A stretch of DNA of 64,000 bases from Comamonas thiooxydans. GTDB taxonomy: Bacteria > Pseudomonadota > Gammaproteobacteria > Burkholderiales > Burkholderiaceae_C. A program made the position numbers and the translations under genes. The notes below the pieces were generated by a model. It did no database searches. It was given only the letters and a program-made list of their open reading frames with translations, and was not told the DNA's origin. Positions 8,967-16,731 of the stretch are shown piece after piece (the stretch's first letter is position 1; each line of letters starts with the position of its first letter). The stretch is from the NCBI RefSeq assembly GCF_002157685.2, contig NZ_AP026738.1, positions 4,092,001-4,156,000 on the forward strand, given 5' to 3'.

Positions 8967-10397
8967 ATGACTTCCACCGCTTTGCTTGAATCCCTGCGCC
9001 AGATTGTGGGCGCGCCCCATGTGCTGACCGATGGCGACCTCAGCGCCTACGAACAGGACTGGCGCAAGCGCGTGCACGGCAAGTCCCTGGCCGTGGTGCG
9101 CCCCGGCAACACGGCCGAAGTGGCCGGCGTGGTCAAGGCCTGCGCCGCAGCCGGCGTGCAGATCGTGCCCCAGGGCGGCAATACCGGGCTTTCCGTGGGC
9201 TCCACCCCCGACGACAGCGGCCGGCAGATCGTGCTCAGCCTGACGCGCCTGAACGCCGTGCGCCATATCGACAAGGACAATCTGACCTTCACCGTCGAAG
9301 CCGGCTGCATTTTGCAGAACCTGCAGGAGCTGGCTGACCAGCAAGGCCTGCTGTTCCCGCTGTCGCTGGCCGCCGAAGGCAGCTGCACCATTGGCGGCAA
9401 TCTGGGCACCAACGCCGGCGGCACGCAGGTGGTGCGCTATGGCAATACGCGCGACCTGTGCCTGGGCCTGGAAGTGGTGACGCCCCAGGGCGAGATCTGG
9501 GACGGCCTCAAGGGCCTGCGCAAGGACAACACCGGCTATGACCTGCGCGATCTGTTCATCGGCAGCGAAGGCACGCTGGGCATCATCACCGCCGCCACCA
9601 TGAAGCTGTTCCCGCAGCCGGCCGCCCAGCTCACGGCCTTTGCCGCCGTCCCCTCCATGGAAGCCGCCGTGCGCCTGCTGGGCCTGGCGCACCAGCACCT
9701 GGGCGCGGGACTGACGGGCTTTGAAGTCATGGGCCAGTTCGCACTGAGCCTGGTCGTCAAGCATATGCCGCAGCTGCGCGTGCCCTTTGCCGACATGGGC
9801 GACGAGGCCCCTTATTGCGTGCTGCTGGAGAACAGCGACAGCGAGTCCGAGCAGCATGCGCGCCTGCGCTTCGAACACCTGCTGGAGCTGGCCTTTGAAG
9901 ACGGCTGCGTGGTCAACGCCGTGGTGGCGGAGAGCCTGACCCAGGCCCATGACCTCTGGCATATCCGCGAGAGCATTCCTCTGGCCCAGGCCGAGGAAGG
10001 CCTGAACATCAAGCACGATATCTCGGTCGCCGCCTCGCGCATTCCCGCATTTGTCGAGCATGCCGACGCCGTGCTCAAGCGCGAGATTCCCGGCGTGCGT
10101 CTGGTCAACTTCGGCCATCTGGGCGACGGCAATCTGCACTACAACGTGCAAGTACCCGAGGGCGAGGACGGCAAGGCCTTTCTGCGCGACAAGGAGGCCC
10201 TGGTCAACCACCTGGTCTACGAGGCCGTGGACGCCTTCGGCGGCTCGTTCTCGGCCGAACATGGCGTGGGCGCACTCAAGACGGACAAGCTCGAAAAATA
10301 CCAGTCCCCCGTTGCCCTGCAGATGATGCGCGCCATCAAGAATGCGCTGGACCCCCAGGGCCTCATGAACCCCGGCGTGGTGCTGACGCGCGGCTGA
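8967..10397 (+). CDS. FAD-binding oxidase / D-2-hydroxyacid dehydrogenase (GlcD-like)
   Basis: A 476-residue flavoprotein of the GlcD/D-lactate dehydrogenase family. An FAD-binding type 4 domain covers roughly residues 40-220, with a PQGGNTGLS loop and GGNLGTNAGGTQVVRYGN. An FAD-linked oxidase C-terminal domain follows, with a metal/substrate segment VNFGHLGDGNLHYN and SAEHGVG near the end. It probably oxidises a D-2-hydroxyacid (lactate, glycolate or 2-hydroxyglutarate) and passes electrons to an acceptor; the exact substrate cannot be fixed from sequence. The start at 8967 gives the family N-terminus. The divergent LysR gene is the likely regulator, and a strong terminator follows the stop. 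Confidence 0.9.
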   Translation: MTSTALLESLRQIVGAPHVLTDGDLSAYEQDWRKRVHGKSLAVVRPGNTAEVAGVVKACAAAGVQIVPQGGNTGLSVGSTPDDSGRQIVLSLTRLNAVRHIDKDNLTFTVEAGCILQNLQELADQQGLLFPLSLAAEGSCTIGGNLGTNAGGTQVVRYGNTRDLCLGLEVVTPQGEIWDGLKGLRKDNTGYDLRDLFIGSEGTLGIITAATMKLFPQPAAQLTAFAAVPSMEAAVRLLGLAHQHLGAGLTGFEVMGQFALSLVVKHMPQLRVPFADMGDEAPYCVLLENSDSESEQHARLRFEHLLELAFEDGCVVNAVVAESLTQAHDLWHIRESIPLAQAEEGLNIKHDISVAASRIPAFVEHADAVLKREIPGVRLVNFGHLGDGNLHYNVQVPEGEDGKAFLRDKEALVNHLVYEAVDAFGGSFSAEHGVGALKTDKLEKYQSPVALQMMRAIKNALDPQGLMNPGVVLTRG

Positions 10398-10414
10398 TCC
10401 GGGCATCGCCGACA

Positions 10415-10446
10415 AAAAAGCCCTGCATTGCTGTGCAGGGCTTTTT
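10415..10446. terminator. bidirectional intrinsic terminator
   Basis: A perfect 13-bp stem AAAAAGCCCTGCA / TGCAGGGCTTTTT with a 6-base loop. The A/T-rich base works as a U-tract on either strand. It sits between the FAD-oxidase gene (plus strand) and the lipoprotein gene (minus strand), whose 3' ends face each other, so it can serve both. Confidence 0.9.
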
Positions 10447-10461
10447 GCATTGACCAGGGCT

Positions 10462-11070
10462 TTAGCGAGAGGCAACGATATTGCGCAGCATGTTCTCAAC
10501 CGCGCTGGGCCAGGGGATGTCTGCGCCATCCACATCGGTGAACACGGTCTGCCTGCCCTCGCTGAGCAACCAGACCCGCAGGCCGTTGCGCACCGGGTCG
10601 ATCACCACGGCGGCCATTTCCTCGCCGCCCTGATGCTGGCGGTTGCCCATCACGTACAGCAGATCTGCGGAAGACTCCAGCGGCCCCAGGGCCTGCAGGT
10701 TCTTGAGCAGCGTCTCGTACTGACTGCCGCCCATCAGCGTCTTCAGCCGCTGGGCCAGCACGCCGTCCTTCACATAGTCCACGCCATCCCAGCGGTACTT
10801 GCCCTGCAGCGGCTTGAGGCTGTCCAGGCCTGGCTCGCCGTCCTTGGCCACATGGGGAACGCGCACTTCCTCGATGGAAACCGTGGCCGCCTCCTCGATC
10901 TGCGCCGTGGCAGCGGGCTCTTGGGTCTGGGGCATGGCATCGGGCGGGGCGGCAGCAGCTGCAGCTGCAGCGGCCGCGGTGGGTGATGGTGCCTTGGTCT
11001 TGTCGCAGGCAGTCATCAAGGCCGCCGCCGCCAGCGCAAAAGCCGCAGCGCTCACAAAATTGCGTGACAT
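10462..11070 (-). CDS. putative lipoprotein
   Basis: A 202-residue predicted lipoprotein. The signal peptide has a basic start, an Ala-rich core and the lipobox LMTAC, so the mature protein would begin at Cys21 and be membrane-anchored. An alanine/proline-rich linker follows, then a compact domain of about 130 residues with GKYRWDGVDYVKDG and ending in ENMLRNIV. I do not recognise that domain. The start at 11070 is supported by AAGGAG 9 bases upstream and by the signal peptide. The gene diverges from thyA and ends at a shared bidirectional terminator. Confidence 0.82.
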   Translation of the reverse strand: MSRNFVSAAAFALAAAALMTACDKTKAPSPTAAAAAAAAAAPPDAMPQTQEPAATAQIEEAATVSIEEVRVPHVAKDGEPGLDSLKPLQGKYRWDGVDYVKDGVLAQRLKTLMGGSQYETLLKNLQALGPLESSADLLYVMGNRQHQGGEEMAAVVIDPVRNGLRVWLLSEGRQTVFTDVDGADIPWPSAVENMLRNIVASR

Positions 11071-11312
11071 GAGCTCACTCTCCTTGTTCGGCTCGGTTGT
11101 TTTCCATGACATTGTGAAGCCAGCTGCGGCAGATTTGAGACTGACAGGGCCGCAGGTCGGGTCATTGACTGCAGGCAACTCGGCATGCTCCGGCCCGTGG
11201 CACACTTCGACTATCGCGGCCCCCGCGGGCCCGCCCTCTTCAAGAGCAGCGGCACCTTGTGTACGCTGACGGCACAGCCAGTCTTTGCAAGTCTTTGACC
11301 GCTTTTTGCACC

Positions 11313-12143
11313 ATGAACTCCACCACCAGCACCCTGCGCCCCGTGCGCTGCCAGTACGAAACCTTTATGCGCCATGTGTTCGAGCATGGCGCGTCCAAGA
11401 CCGACCGCACGGGCACGGGCACGCGCAGCGTGTTCGGCTACCAGATGCGCTTCAACCTCAATGAAGGCTTCCCCCTGGTCACGACCAAGAAGGTGCACCT
11501 GAAGTCCATCATCCTTGAGCTGCTGTGGTTTCTGCGCGGCGACAGCAATGTGAAATGGCTGCAGGAGCGCGGCTGCACCATCTGGGACGAATGGGCCGAC
11601 AAGGAAACCGGCGACCTGGGCCCGGTCTACGGCGTGCAATGGCGCAGCTGGCCCAAGGCCGACGGCACGCATGTCGACCAGATTGCCGAAGTCGTCAAGC
11701 AGCTCCAGAGCAATCCCGACAGCCGCCGCATCATCGTCAGCGCCTGGAACGTGGCCGAGCTGGACCAGATGGCGCTCATGCCCTGCCACTCCTTCTTCCA
11801 GTTCTACGTGGCCGACGGCAAGCTCAGCTGCCAGCTCTACCAGCGCAGCGCCGACATCTTCCTGGGCGTGCCCTTCAACATCGCCAGCTACGCGCTGCTG
11901 ACCCATATGCTGGCCCAGCAATGCGGCCTGGAGGTGGGCGACTTCATCTGGACCGGCGGCGACTGCCACATCTACAACAATCACTTCGAACAGGTGCAGA
12001 CCCAGCTGTCGCGACAGCCCTTCGCCTATCCGACGCTGAACATCAGGCGCAAGCCCGACTCCATCTTCGGCTACGAGTACGAAGACTTCGAAGTGCTGGA
12101 CTATCAGCACCATGCCGGCATCAAGGCGCCTGTGGCGGTCTGA
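11313..12143 (+). CDS. thyA: thymidylate synthase
   Basis: A 276-residue ThyA that makes dTMP from dUMP using methylene-tetrahydrofolate and releases dihydrofolate. The catalytic cysteine is in [12 protein letters not shown] at about residue 158. The dUMP-binding QLYQRSAD, the arginine pair in DSRRI, and the C-terminal folate-contact residues are present. The ATG at 11313 gives the normal N-terminus. It is followed after 123 bases by folA, which recycles the dihydrofolate product, so the two form a functional pair; the gap holds an imperfect inverted repeat. Confidence 0.97.
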   Translation: MNSTTSTLRPVRCQYETFMRHVFEHGASKTDRTGTGTRSVFGYQMRFNLNEGFPLVTTKKVHLKSIILELLWFLRGDSNVKWLQERGCTIWDEWADKETGDLGPVYGVQWRSWPKADGTHVDQIAEVVKQLQSNPDSRRIIVSAWNVAELDQMALMPCHSFFQFYVADGKLSCQLYQRSADIFLGVPFNIASYALLTHMLAQQCGLEVGDFIWTGGDCHIYNNHFEQVQTQLSRQPFAYPTLNIRRKPDSIFGYEYEDFEVLDYQHHAGIKAPVAV

Positions 12144-12164
12144 GCTGCACCCCTCCGGATCACT

Positions 12165-12268
12165 ATAAAAATCAAAGCTGCTTGCGCTTTCCATCCTGCG
12201 ATTTCAAATACTTTCATATCTGAAGTCAATGAATAGCAAGCGCCAGCAGCTTCTTTATTGATAGCTAT
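12165..12268. repeat. imperfect inverted repeat between thyA and folA
   Basis: The left arm around AAAGCTGCTTGCGCTTT (near 12174-12190) and the right arm around AAGCGCCAGCAGCTTCTTT face each other across about 50 bases. The reverse complement of the left arm shares the 12-mer GCGCAAGCAGCT with 43274-43285, and a looser copy is near 63205-63258. This resembles an intergenic repeat family I recall from Comamonadaceae chromosomes. Confidence 0.55.
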
Positions 12269-12770
12269 GGCCATTCAACTCATCTACGCCCGCGCAGCCA
12301 ACGGCGTCATCGGCAAGGACAACACCATGCCCTGGCATCTGCCGGAAGACATGGCGCATTTCAAGGAGCTGACCCGAGGCTGCGCCGTCATCATGGGACG
12401 CAAGACCTGGGACTCGCTGCCTGCGCGCTTTCGTCCCCTGCCGGGCCGCAGCAATATCGTCGTCACCCGCCAGACCGACTGGCAAGCCGAGCCGGCGTCC
12501 GACCAGGTCCTGCGCGCCGCCAGCCTGCCAGAAGCGCTGGAGCTGGGCCACAAGCTCTCGCAAGACGTCTGGGTCATCGGCGGCGCGCAGATCTATGCCC
12601 AGGCCCTGCCGCTGGCCGATGCCGTGGAAGTGACCGAAATCGGCCGCGACTTCGAAGGCGATGCCTTTGCCCCCGAACTGGGCGCTCAGTGGCAGGCCAT
12701 GAGCCGCAGCGAGCATGTCTCCGCCAATGGCCTGCCCTACTGTTTTGTGCGCTTCGAGCGCCGGGGCTGA
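12267..12770 (+). CDS. folA: dihydrofolate reductase
   Basis: A 167-residue DHFR that reduces dihydrofolate to tetrahydrofolate with NADPH. The N-terminal IYARAANGVIG, the substrate loop MPWHLPEDM with the catalytic acid at about Asp28, and IMGRKTWDSLP are present, as is the later WVIGGAQIYAQ NADPH-binding segment. The ATG at 12267 is chosen over a TTG nine bases upstream. It follows thyA on the same strand and completes the dTMP/folate cycle. Confidence 0.96.
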   Translation: MAIQLIYARAANGVIGKDNTMPWHLPEDMAHFKELTRGCAVIMGRKTWDSLPARFRPLPGRSNIVVTRQTDWQAEPASDQVLRAASLPEALELGHKLSQDVWVIGGAQIYAQALPLADAVEVTEIGRDFEGDAFAPELGAQWQAMSRSEHVSANGLPYCFVRFERRG

Positions 12771-12772
12771 CC

Positions 12773-12835
12773 TTTGTTTCGTGCCGTGCGGGATCGCATC
12801 CGCACGGGGCGGCCAGCAGTCCGGCACGAGACAAA
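12773..12835. other. structured region downstream of folA
   Basis: Outer arms TTTGTTTCGTGCC (12773-12785) and GGCACGAGACAAA (12823-12835) pair with one wobble. Inside, CGTGCGG and CCGCACG form a second hairpin around 12785-12806. The shape is a Y-like fold with no poly-U tail. It may be a folA 3' structure or part of a small RNA. No known RNA family is recognised. Confidence 0.4.
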
Positions 12836-12963
12836 ACTCTCTTGCCCTCGCGGTGTTGCGTTGCAACAATTGTCAGCTTCATTGCATGACTGCCGTATGA
12901 CAATGGCAAGGCAGCCTGCTGCAGCCTGAGTCCTCCAAACCCGCAAGCCTATCGTCCTTCATC

Positions 12964-14046
12964 ATGAGCCTAGTCCAGCCCCTGCCTCCTGGCGCCCTCG
13001 ATATCGTTGGCGATATCCACGGCGAATACGCCGCGCTGGTGCAATTGCTGGGCCATCTGGGCTACGACCTGCAGGGCCATCACCCCGAAGGACGGCGACT
13101 GGTGTTTGTCGGCGACTTCTGCGACCGTGGGCCGGACAGTCCTTCCGTGCTCGCGCTGGTCGGTGCCATGCTGGCCTCGGGCACGGCCCATGCGGTGCTG
13201 GGCAACCATGAAATCAATCTGCTGCGCGAAGATGCCAAGGATGGCTCGGGCTGGTTCTTCGACAGCCGCATCGACTCCGACCAGCCCAAGTACGCGCCTT
13301 TCGCGCGCATGCCGGCCGAGCAGACTCCCGCCATGCTCGAGCAGCTCGGCCAGTTGCCGATCGCGCTGGAGCGCGAGGATCTGCGCATTGTTCATGCGGC
13401 CTGGCGACCCGAGCAGATTGCCATGATTCGCCAGCTGCCCGACGGCAGCGCTCGCGCCGCCTATGACCACTTCGAGACGATTGCCGACGAGCAGGCCATC
13501 GCCCAATGCGTGGCCGAACGCATGCGCCAGGAAGCGCTGAGCTGGCCCTACAGCCTGGAGGACTATCGCCACGAGCCGCCGTTTCTGCCGGCCCACAGCG
13601 AGAACGAACTCAACAAGGCCATGGTCAACCCTCTGAAGGTGCTGACGGCCGGCGTGGAGCGCGAATGCCGCAATCCCTTTTACGCGGGCGGCAAATGGCG
13701 TTTTGTCGAACGCGTGGGCTGGTGGAATGAATATGAGGAGACGCCTGCCGTCATCGTCGGCCACTACTGGCGCCGCCTGCGCCCGGCCGACGCACCCGCG
13801 CATGGCTCGCAGTTTGAAAACCTGTTCGGCGGCACACCACCGCTGTCTTGGCACGGCCTGCGCGGCAATGTGTTCTGCGTGGACTACTCGGTGGGTGCCC
13901 GCTGGCTGGATCGCCTGCGTGGCGACAACCCCGTGCAGCGCAGCAAGCTCGCCGCCATGCGCTGGCCCGAGCGCGTACTGGTCTTTGACGACGGCACACA
14001 GGCCATATCGGAGAATTTCGAGCACTCCGTGGTGCTGCGCGATTGA
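12964..14046 (+). CDS. calcineurin-like metallophosphoesterase
   Basis: A 360-residue phosphoesterase with the dinuclear-metal motifs of the PP1/PrpE type: GDIHGE (Asp17, His19), GDFCDRGPDS (Asp51) and GNHE (Asn81, His82), plus later histidines including GHYW. It could be a serine/threonine phosphatase or a symmetrical dinucleoside tetraphosphatase; sequence alone does not settle this. No signal peptide is seen. It has its own intergenic region with several short palindromes, including ATTGTCA (12869-12875) facing TGACAAT (12898-12904), a possible promoter or operator region. Confidence 0.87.
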   Translation: MSLVQPLPPGALDIVGDIHGEYAALVQLLGHLGYDLQGHHPEGRRLVFVGDFCDRGPDSPSVLALVGAMLASGTAHAVLGNHEINLLREDAKDGSGWFFDSRIDSDQPKYAPFARMPAEQTPAMLEQLGQLPIALEREDLRIVHAAWRPEQIAMIRQLPDGSARAAYDHFETIADEQAIAQCVAERMRQEALSWPYSLEDYRHEPPFLPAHSENELNKAMVNPLKVLTAGVERECRNPFYAGGKWRFVERVGWWNEYEETPAVIVGHYWRRLRPADAPAHGSQFENLFGGTPPLSWHGLRGNVFCVDYSVGARWLDRLRGDNPVQRSKLAAMRWPERVLVFDDGTQAISENFEHSVVLRD

Positions 14047-14107
14047 ACCCCTCTTCCACGCCTGAGCAGCGCCTTGCCACGGCCTGAAGCCAGGTCTGGG
14101 CCTCGAC

Positions 14108-14341
14108 CTATTTCGCGGGCGGCTGCCGCGCGTGCTGCACCCATTCCTCAAAAGCAGAGCCGTCAGGCAGCACGCAGGTATTTCGATCAGCATCCACCCC
14201 CTTCTCGGTGCGCAGCACACCGCCCTGCTTTTTGCAGTTGGCTTCCGAGGGGTTGCCAAAATTGACGGAAACCGATTGCGCGCAGCCACCGGCTGCCGCC
14301 ACGACAATCATCATCCCTGCCAGGCTTGAAGCATGTTTCAT
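14108..14341 (-). CDS. DUF333 family small lipoprotein
   Basis: A 77-residue protein with a lipoprotein signal ending in AAGGC (Cys20). A short DUF333-like domain follows: NPSEANCKKQGGVL and, near the end, CVLPDGSAFEEW. DUF333 proteins are small periplasmic or outer-membrane lipoproteins, sometimes called putative hemolysins without good evidence. The frame extends far upstream, but the real start is the ATG at 14341, where the signal peptide begins. It converges with the metallophosphoesterase gene. Confidence 0.85.
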   Translation of the reverse strand: MKHASSLAGMMIVVAAAGGCAQSVSVNFGNPSEANCKKQGGVLRTEKGVDADRNTCVLPDGSAFEEWVQHARQPPAK

Positions 14342-14720
14342 GGGCTCAATGTAGCAAACCCCTGCACGCCTGCTTGTGAGCAATTTGCTTTCCGAAAGCA
14401 TCAAGAAAGACCATGTCCCTCCAGAGAGTCCGGCATCCCGAAGCCCTGAAAGGGATCGCTGCAGACAACCTTGCCTGCTCCAGAGCTTGATTTGCTGCCA
14501 GCCACAGGCTGAACCCGATTTGGATCGCCACTGCCCCCGTGGACAGTTGGCAGGGTCGCCTGCCAGGTGGTTGGAGAGGTGTCCAACTCGCGTGAGTTTC
14601 ACAGCGGGGGAACATGCCCAAACTCACCACCTGCATGCACGGCATTGATGCGCAAGATGCCTATTCTGGTGTGCTCCCAGCAGGCCTCGCTATCGACCAG
14701 GGCCCCTCTATCCCTCGTCT
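14342..14720. other. intergenic region, no convincing gene
   Basis: About 380 bases between the DUF333 lipoprotein and the LysR gene. Short open frames exist on both strands, but none has a family signature. I see no tRNA, terminator or repeat here. It must hold the lipoprotein promoter at its left edge. Confidence 0.5.
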
Positions 14721-15623
14721 TTAGCTGTGAAAGAACTGCTTGAGCCTTTCATAGAGGAAATCATTGAGCAACTTGATGCGCCGGGGCGTGTGTTCGCGCT
14801 GGGGAATGAAAACATGTACGTCCAGACGAGGGCCGCTGTAGCCGAGGGGGAGTTCTACCAGCGCTCCGCTGGCTATGAGAGGTCGCGCAAAGTAATCTGT
14901 CAGTTGACCGATGCCTGCCCCCTGCAGCACGAGCTGCCGCTGCACGGCAGGGTCCTGCGTGATGAAGGAGAACGGCGGCTCCAGCATCGTCTGCCGGCGA
15001 GCCGATTGAAAGGTCCAGGGCCAGATGCGGTTGGTGCGTGGGTGCCTCAGGCCGATGCAGCAGTGCTGCAGCAGTTCTTGCGGACTCTTGGGTGTCCCCT
15101 TGGCGGCCAGATAGGCAGGCGCGGCGCAGAGCATGTGAGTGAAACGCCCGACTCTGCGCGCGACCAGCGATACGTTGAGCAGTGGCCCGCCGATTACACC
15201 GATGTCCATGCCCAGGTCCACCGTGTCGGGCCAGGGGTTCTGTGTCACGAGTTCGATGCGGATATCGGGATAGCTTTCATTGAACTGTGCCAGCAGTGGC
15301 GCCACCAGCAACTGCCCCAGACTCAGGCTTGAGGCCACCTTGATCGAGCCGGTGATGCCGCTTGCACGGTCGCGCAATTCGCGCTCGCCCTGGTCGATCG
15401 ACTGAAGACCGACGCGGCAACGCTCATAGAACACACGACCGTCTTCCGTCAATGCCATGCGGCGCGTGGAGCGGTGAAACAGGCGCACGCCCAACCACGA
15501 TTCGAGCTGTGATATTTGCTGACTCACAGCCTGTGGCGTCAGGTGCAGCGATTGCGCGGCACGGCTGAAATTCTCTGCCTCAGCCACGTTCATGAATGTG
15601 GTGATGAGTCTAAGCCTGTCCAT
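14721..15623 (-). CDS. LysR-family transcriptional regulator
   Basis: A 300-residue LysR regulator. The winged helix-turn-helix runs MDRLRLITTFMNVAE to LTPQAVSQQISQLE and LFHRSTRRM, and an effector-binding domain follows. The length is typical. It diverges from the TctC-sulfatase-porin genes and probably controls them. A LysR-type box TTGAAGCTGTTTCAA lies 18 bases upstream of its start, inside the shared promoter region. It is of the CrgA/DsdC-like subgroup that often responds to small organic acids; the effector is unknown. Confidence 0.92.
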   Translation of the reverse strand: MDRLRLITTFMNVAEAENFSRAAQSLHLTPQAVSQQISQLESWLGVRLFHRSTRRMALTEDGRVFYERCRVGLQSIDQGERELRDRASGITGSIKVASSLSLGQLLVAPLLAQFNESYPDIRIELVTQNPWPDTVDLGMDIGVIGGPLLNVSLVARRVGRFTHMLCAAPAYLAAKGTPKSPQELLQHCCIGLRHPRTNRIWPWTFQSARRQTMLEPPFSFITQDPAVQRQLVLQGAGIGQLTDYFARPLIASGALVELPLGYSGPRLDVHVFIPQREHTPRRIKLLNDFLYERLKQFFHS

Positions 15624-15640
15624 GTATTTACAAATTCTGC

Positions 15641-15655
15641 TTGAAGCTGTTTCAA
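15641..15655. promoter_or_regulatory. candidate LysR binding box
   Basis: TTGAAGCTGTTTCAA is a 5-bp dyad (TTGAA/TTCAA, 5-base spacer) that contains the LysR T-N11-A pattern. It lies in the gap between the LysR gene and the divergent TctC receptor gene, about 75 bases before the receptor start. Confidence 0.55.
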
Positions 15656-15730
15656 TCTTGCACCTACTGTGACAGCACGCGGGCGCTAAGTAAAGTTCGG
15701 CAAACATTCAAAATCGCCGGAGACACACAG

Positions 15731-16720
15731 ATGCCCCACCTGCTTGGACAACTATTACTCCCCCTTTGCCTCGGCCTCGGCGGGGCTGCTTGGGGCGCGG
15801 CCGCGCAAACCGGCATGCCCACACATCCGGACAGGCCCATTACCTTGGTCGTCTCGTTCCCGCCAGGAGGAGCTCCCGATCAGATAGCACGCCTGTTGGC
15901 GCCCCAGCTTCAAGCGCGCTGGAAAAATCCCGTCATCGTGGTGAACAGGGCGGGTGCGTCGGGCAACCTGGGCAACGACTCCGTCGCCCGCGCCGAGGCA
16001 GACGGCCACACCCTGCTGGTGACACCGAACACCTTCACCATGGTCCCTCACGTGCTGCCGGCGGGCGGGCAGCATGCCGATGTCGTCAAGGACTACACTC
16101 CGATCGCGCTGCTCTCATCAGCCTCCATGCTGATGCTCGCCAACCCCAGACTCGGTGCAAAAACGGCGGGCGATGTGGCCCGGATGGCAAAGACACAGCC
16201 CGACCTGGGCTACGCCACCTCGGGCAATGGGTCTCCCATGCATATCGTGGGTGAACTGTTCAACAGGGCAGCCCGCGTGCAATTGCGCCATGTGCCCTAC
16301 AAAGGTACGACACCGGCGATCAACGACGTGCTGGGCAGCCATGTGATGCTGACCTTCCTCGGCATGCCTGTTGCCAAGCCCCTGATCGATGCGGGACGCC
16401 TGGTACCGCTGGCCGTGGCCGACAAGGCCCGCAGCTCTTTTCTGCCCAGCTTGCCAACCATGCAGGAACAAGGCTTTGCAGGGGTGGAGGTCGACATTTC
16501 CTTCGGCGTCTATGGCCCCCGCAACATGGACCCGGCGCTGGCTGACGATATCAACAAGACCTTGCGCGAGATTCTGGCCAAGCCCGAGGTCGCAGCCCAG
16601 TTCAGAAACCTGTACCAGAGCGTGGAAAACCAGCCACGCAGCGCTTTCGCCGAAAAGACCCGCGCCGACTACAAGCGCTACGGCAAGCTTGTGAAAGAAC
16701 TTGGCATCACTGCCGACTGA
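15731..16720 (+). CDS. tripartite tricarboxylate transporter TctC/Bug-type substrate-binding protein
   Basis: A 329-residue periplasmic receptor of the Bug/TctC family, very abundant in Burkholderiales. A signal peptide ends near AAWGAAAQ. The mature start PDRPITLVVSFPPGGAPDQIAR and later VNRAGASGNLGNDSVARA, GSPMHI and VPYKGTTPAINDV match the family. Such proteins capture small carboxylates or aromatics; the ligand is not predictable here. No TctA/TctB membrane genes are adjacent, which is common for Bug proteins. It is the first gene of the island, 11 bases before the sulfatase-fold gene, and is probably LysR-controlled. Confidence 0.93.
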   Translation: MPHLLGQLLLPLCLGLGGAAWGAAAQTGMPTHPDRPITLVVSFPPGGAPDQIARLLAPQLQARWKNPVIVVNRAGASGNLGNDSVARAEADGHTLLVTPNTFTMVPHVLPAGGQHADVVKDYTPIALLSSASMLMLANPRLGAKTAGDVARMAKTQPDLGYATSGNGSPMHIVGELFNRAARVQLRHVPYKGTTPAINDVLGSHVMLTFLGMPVAKPLIDAGRLVPLAVADKARSSFLPSLPTMQEQGFAGVEVDISFGVYGPRNMDPALADDINKTLREILAKPEVAAQFRNLYQSVENQPRSAFAEKTRADYKRYGKLVKELGITAD

Positions 16721-16731
16721 AAGCCGGCCCC

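Noticed and set aside
14614..14724. 36-codon plus-strand open frame beginning ATGCCCAAACTC, with a G-rich stretch upstream
   Set aside because: No family pattern, it overlaps the LysR 3' end, and the G-run is too close to the ATG. Length alone is not evidence.
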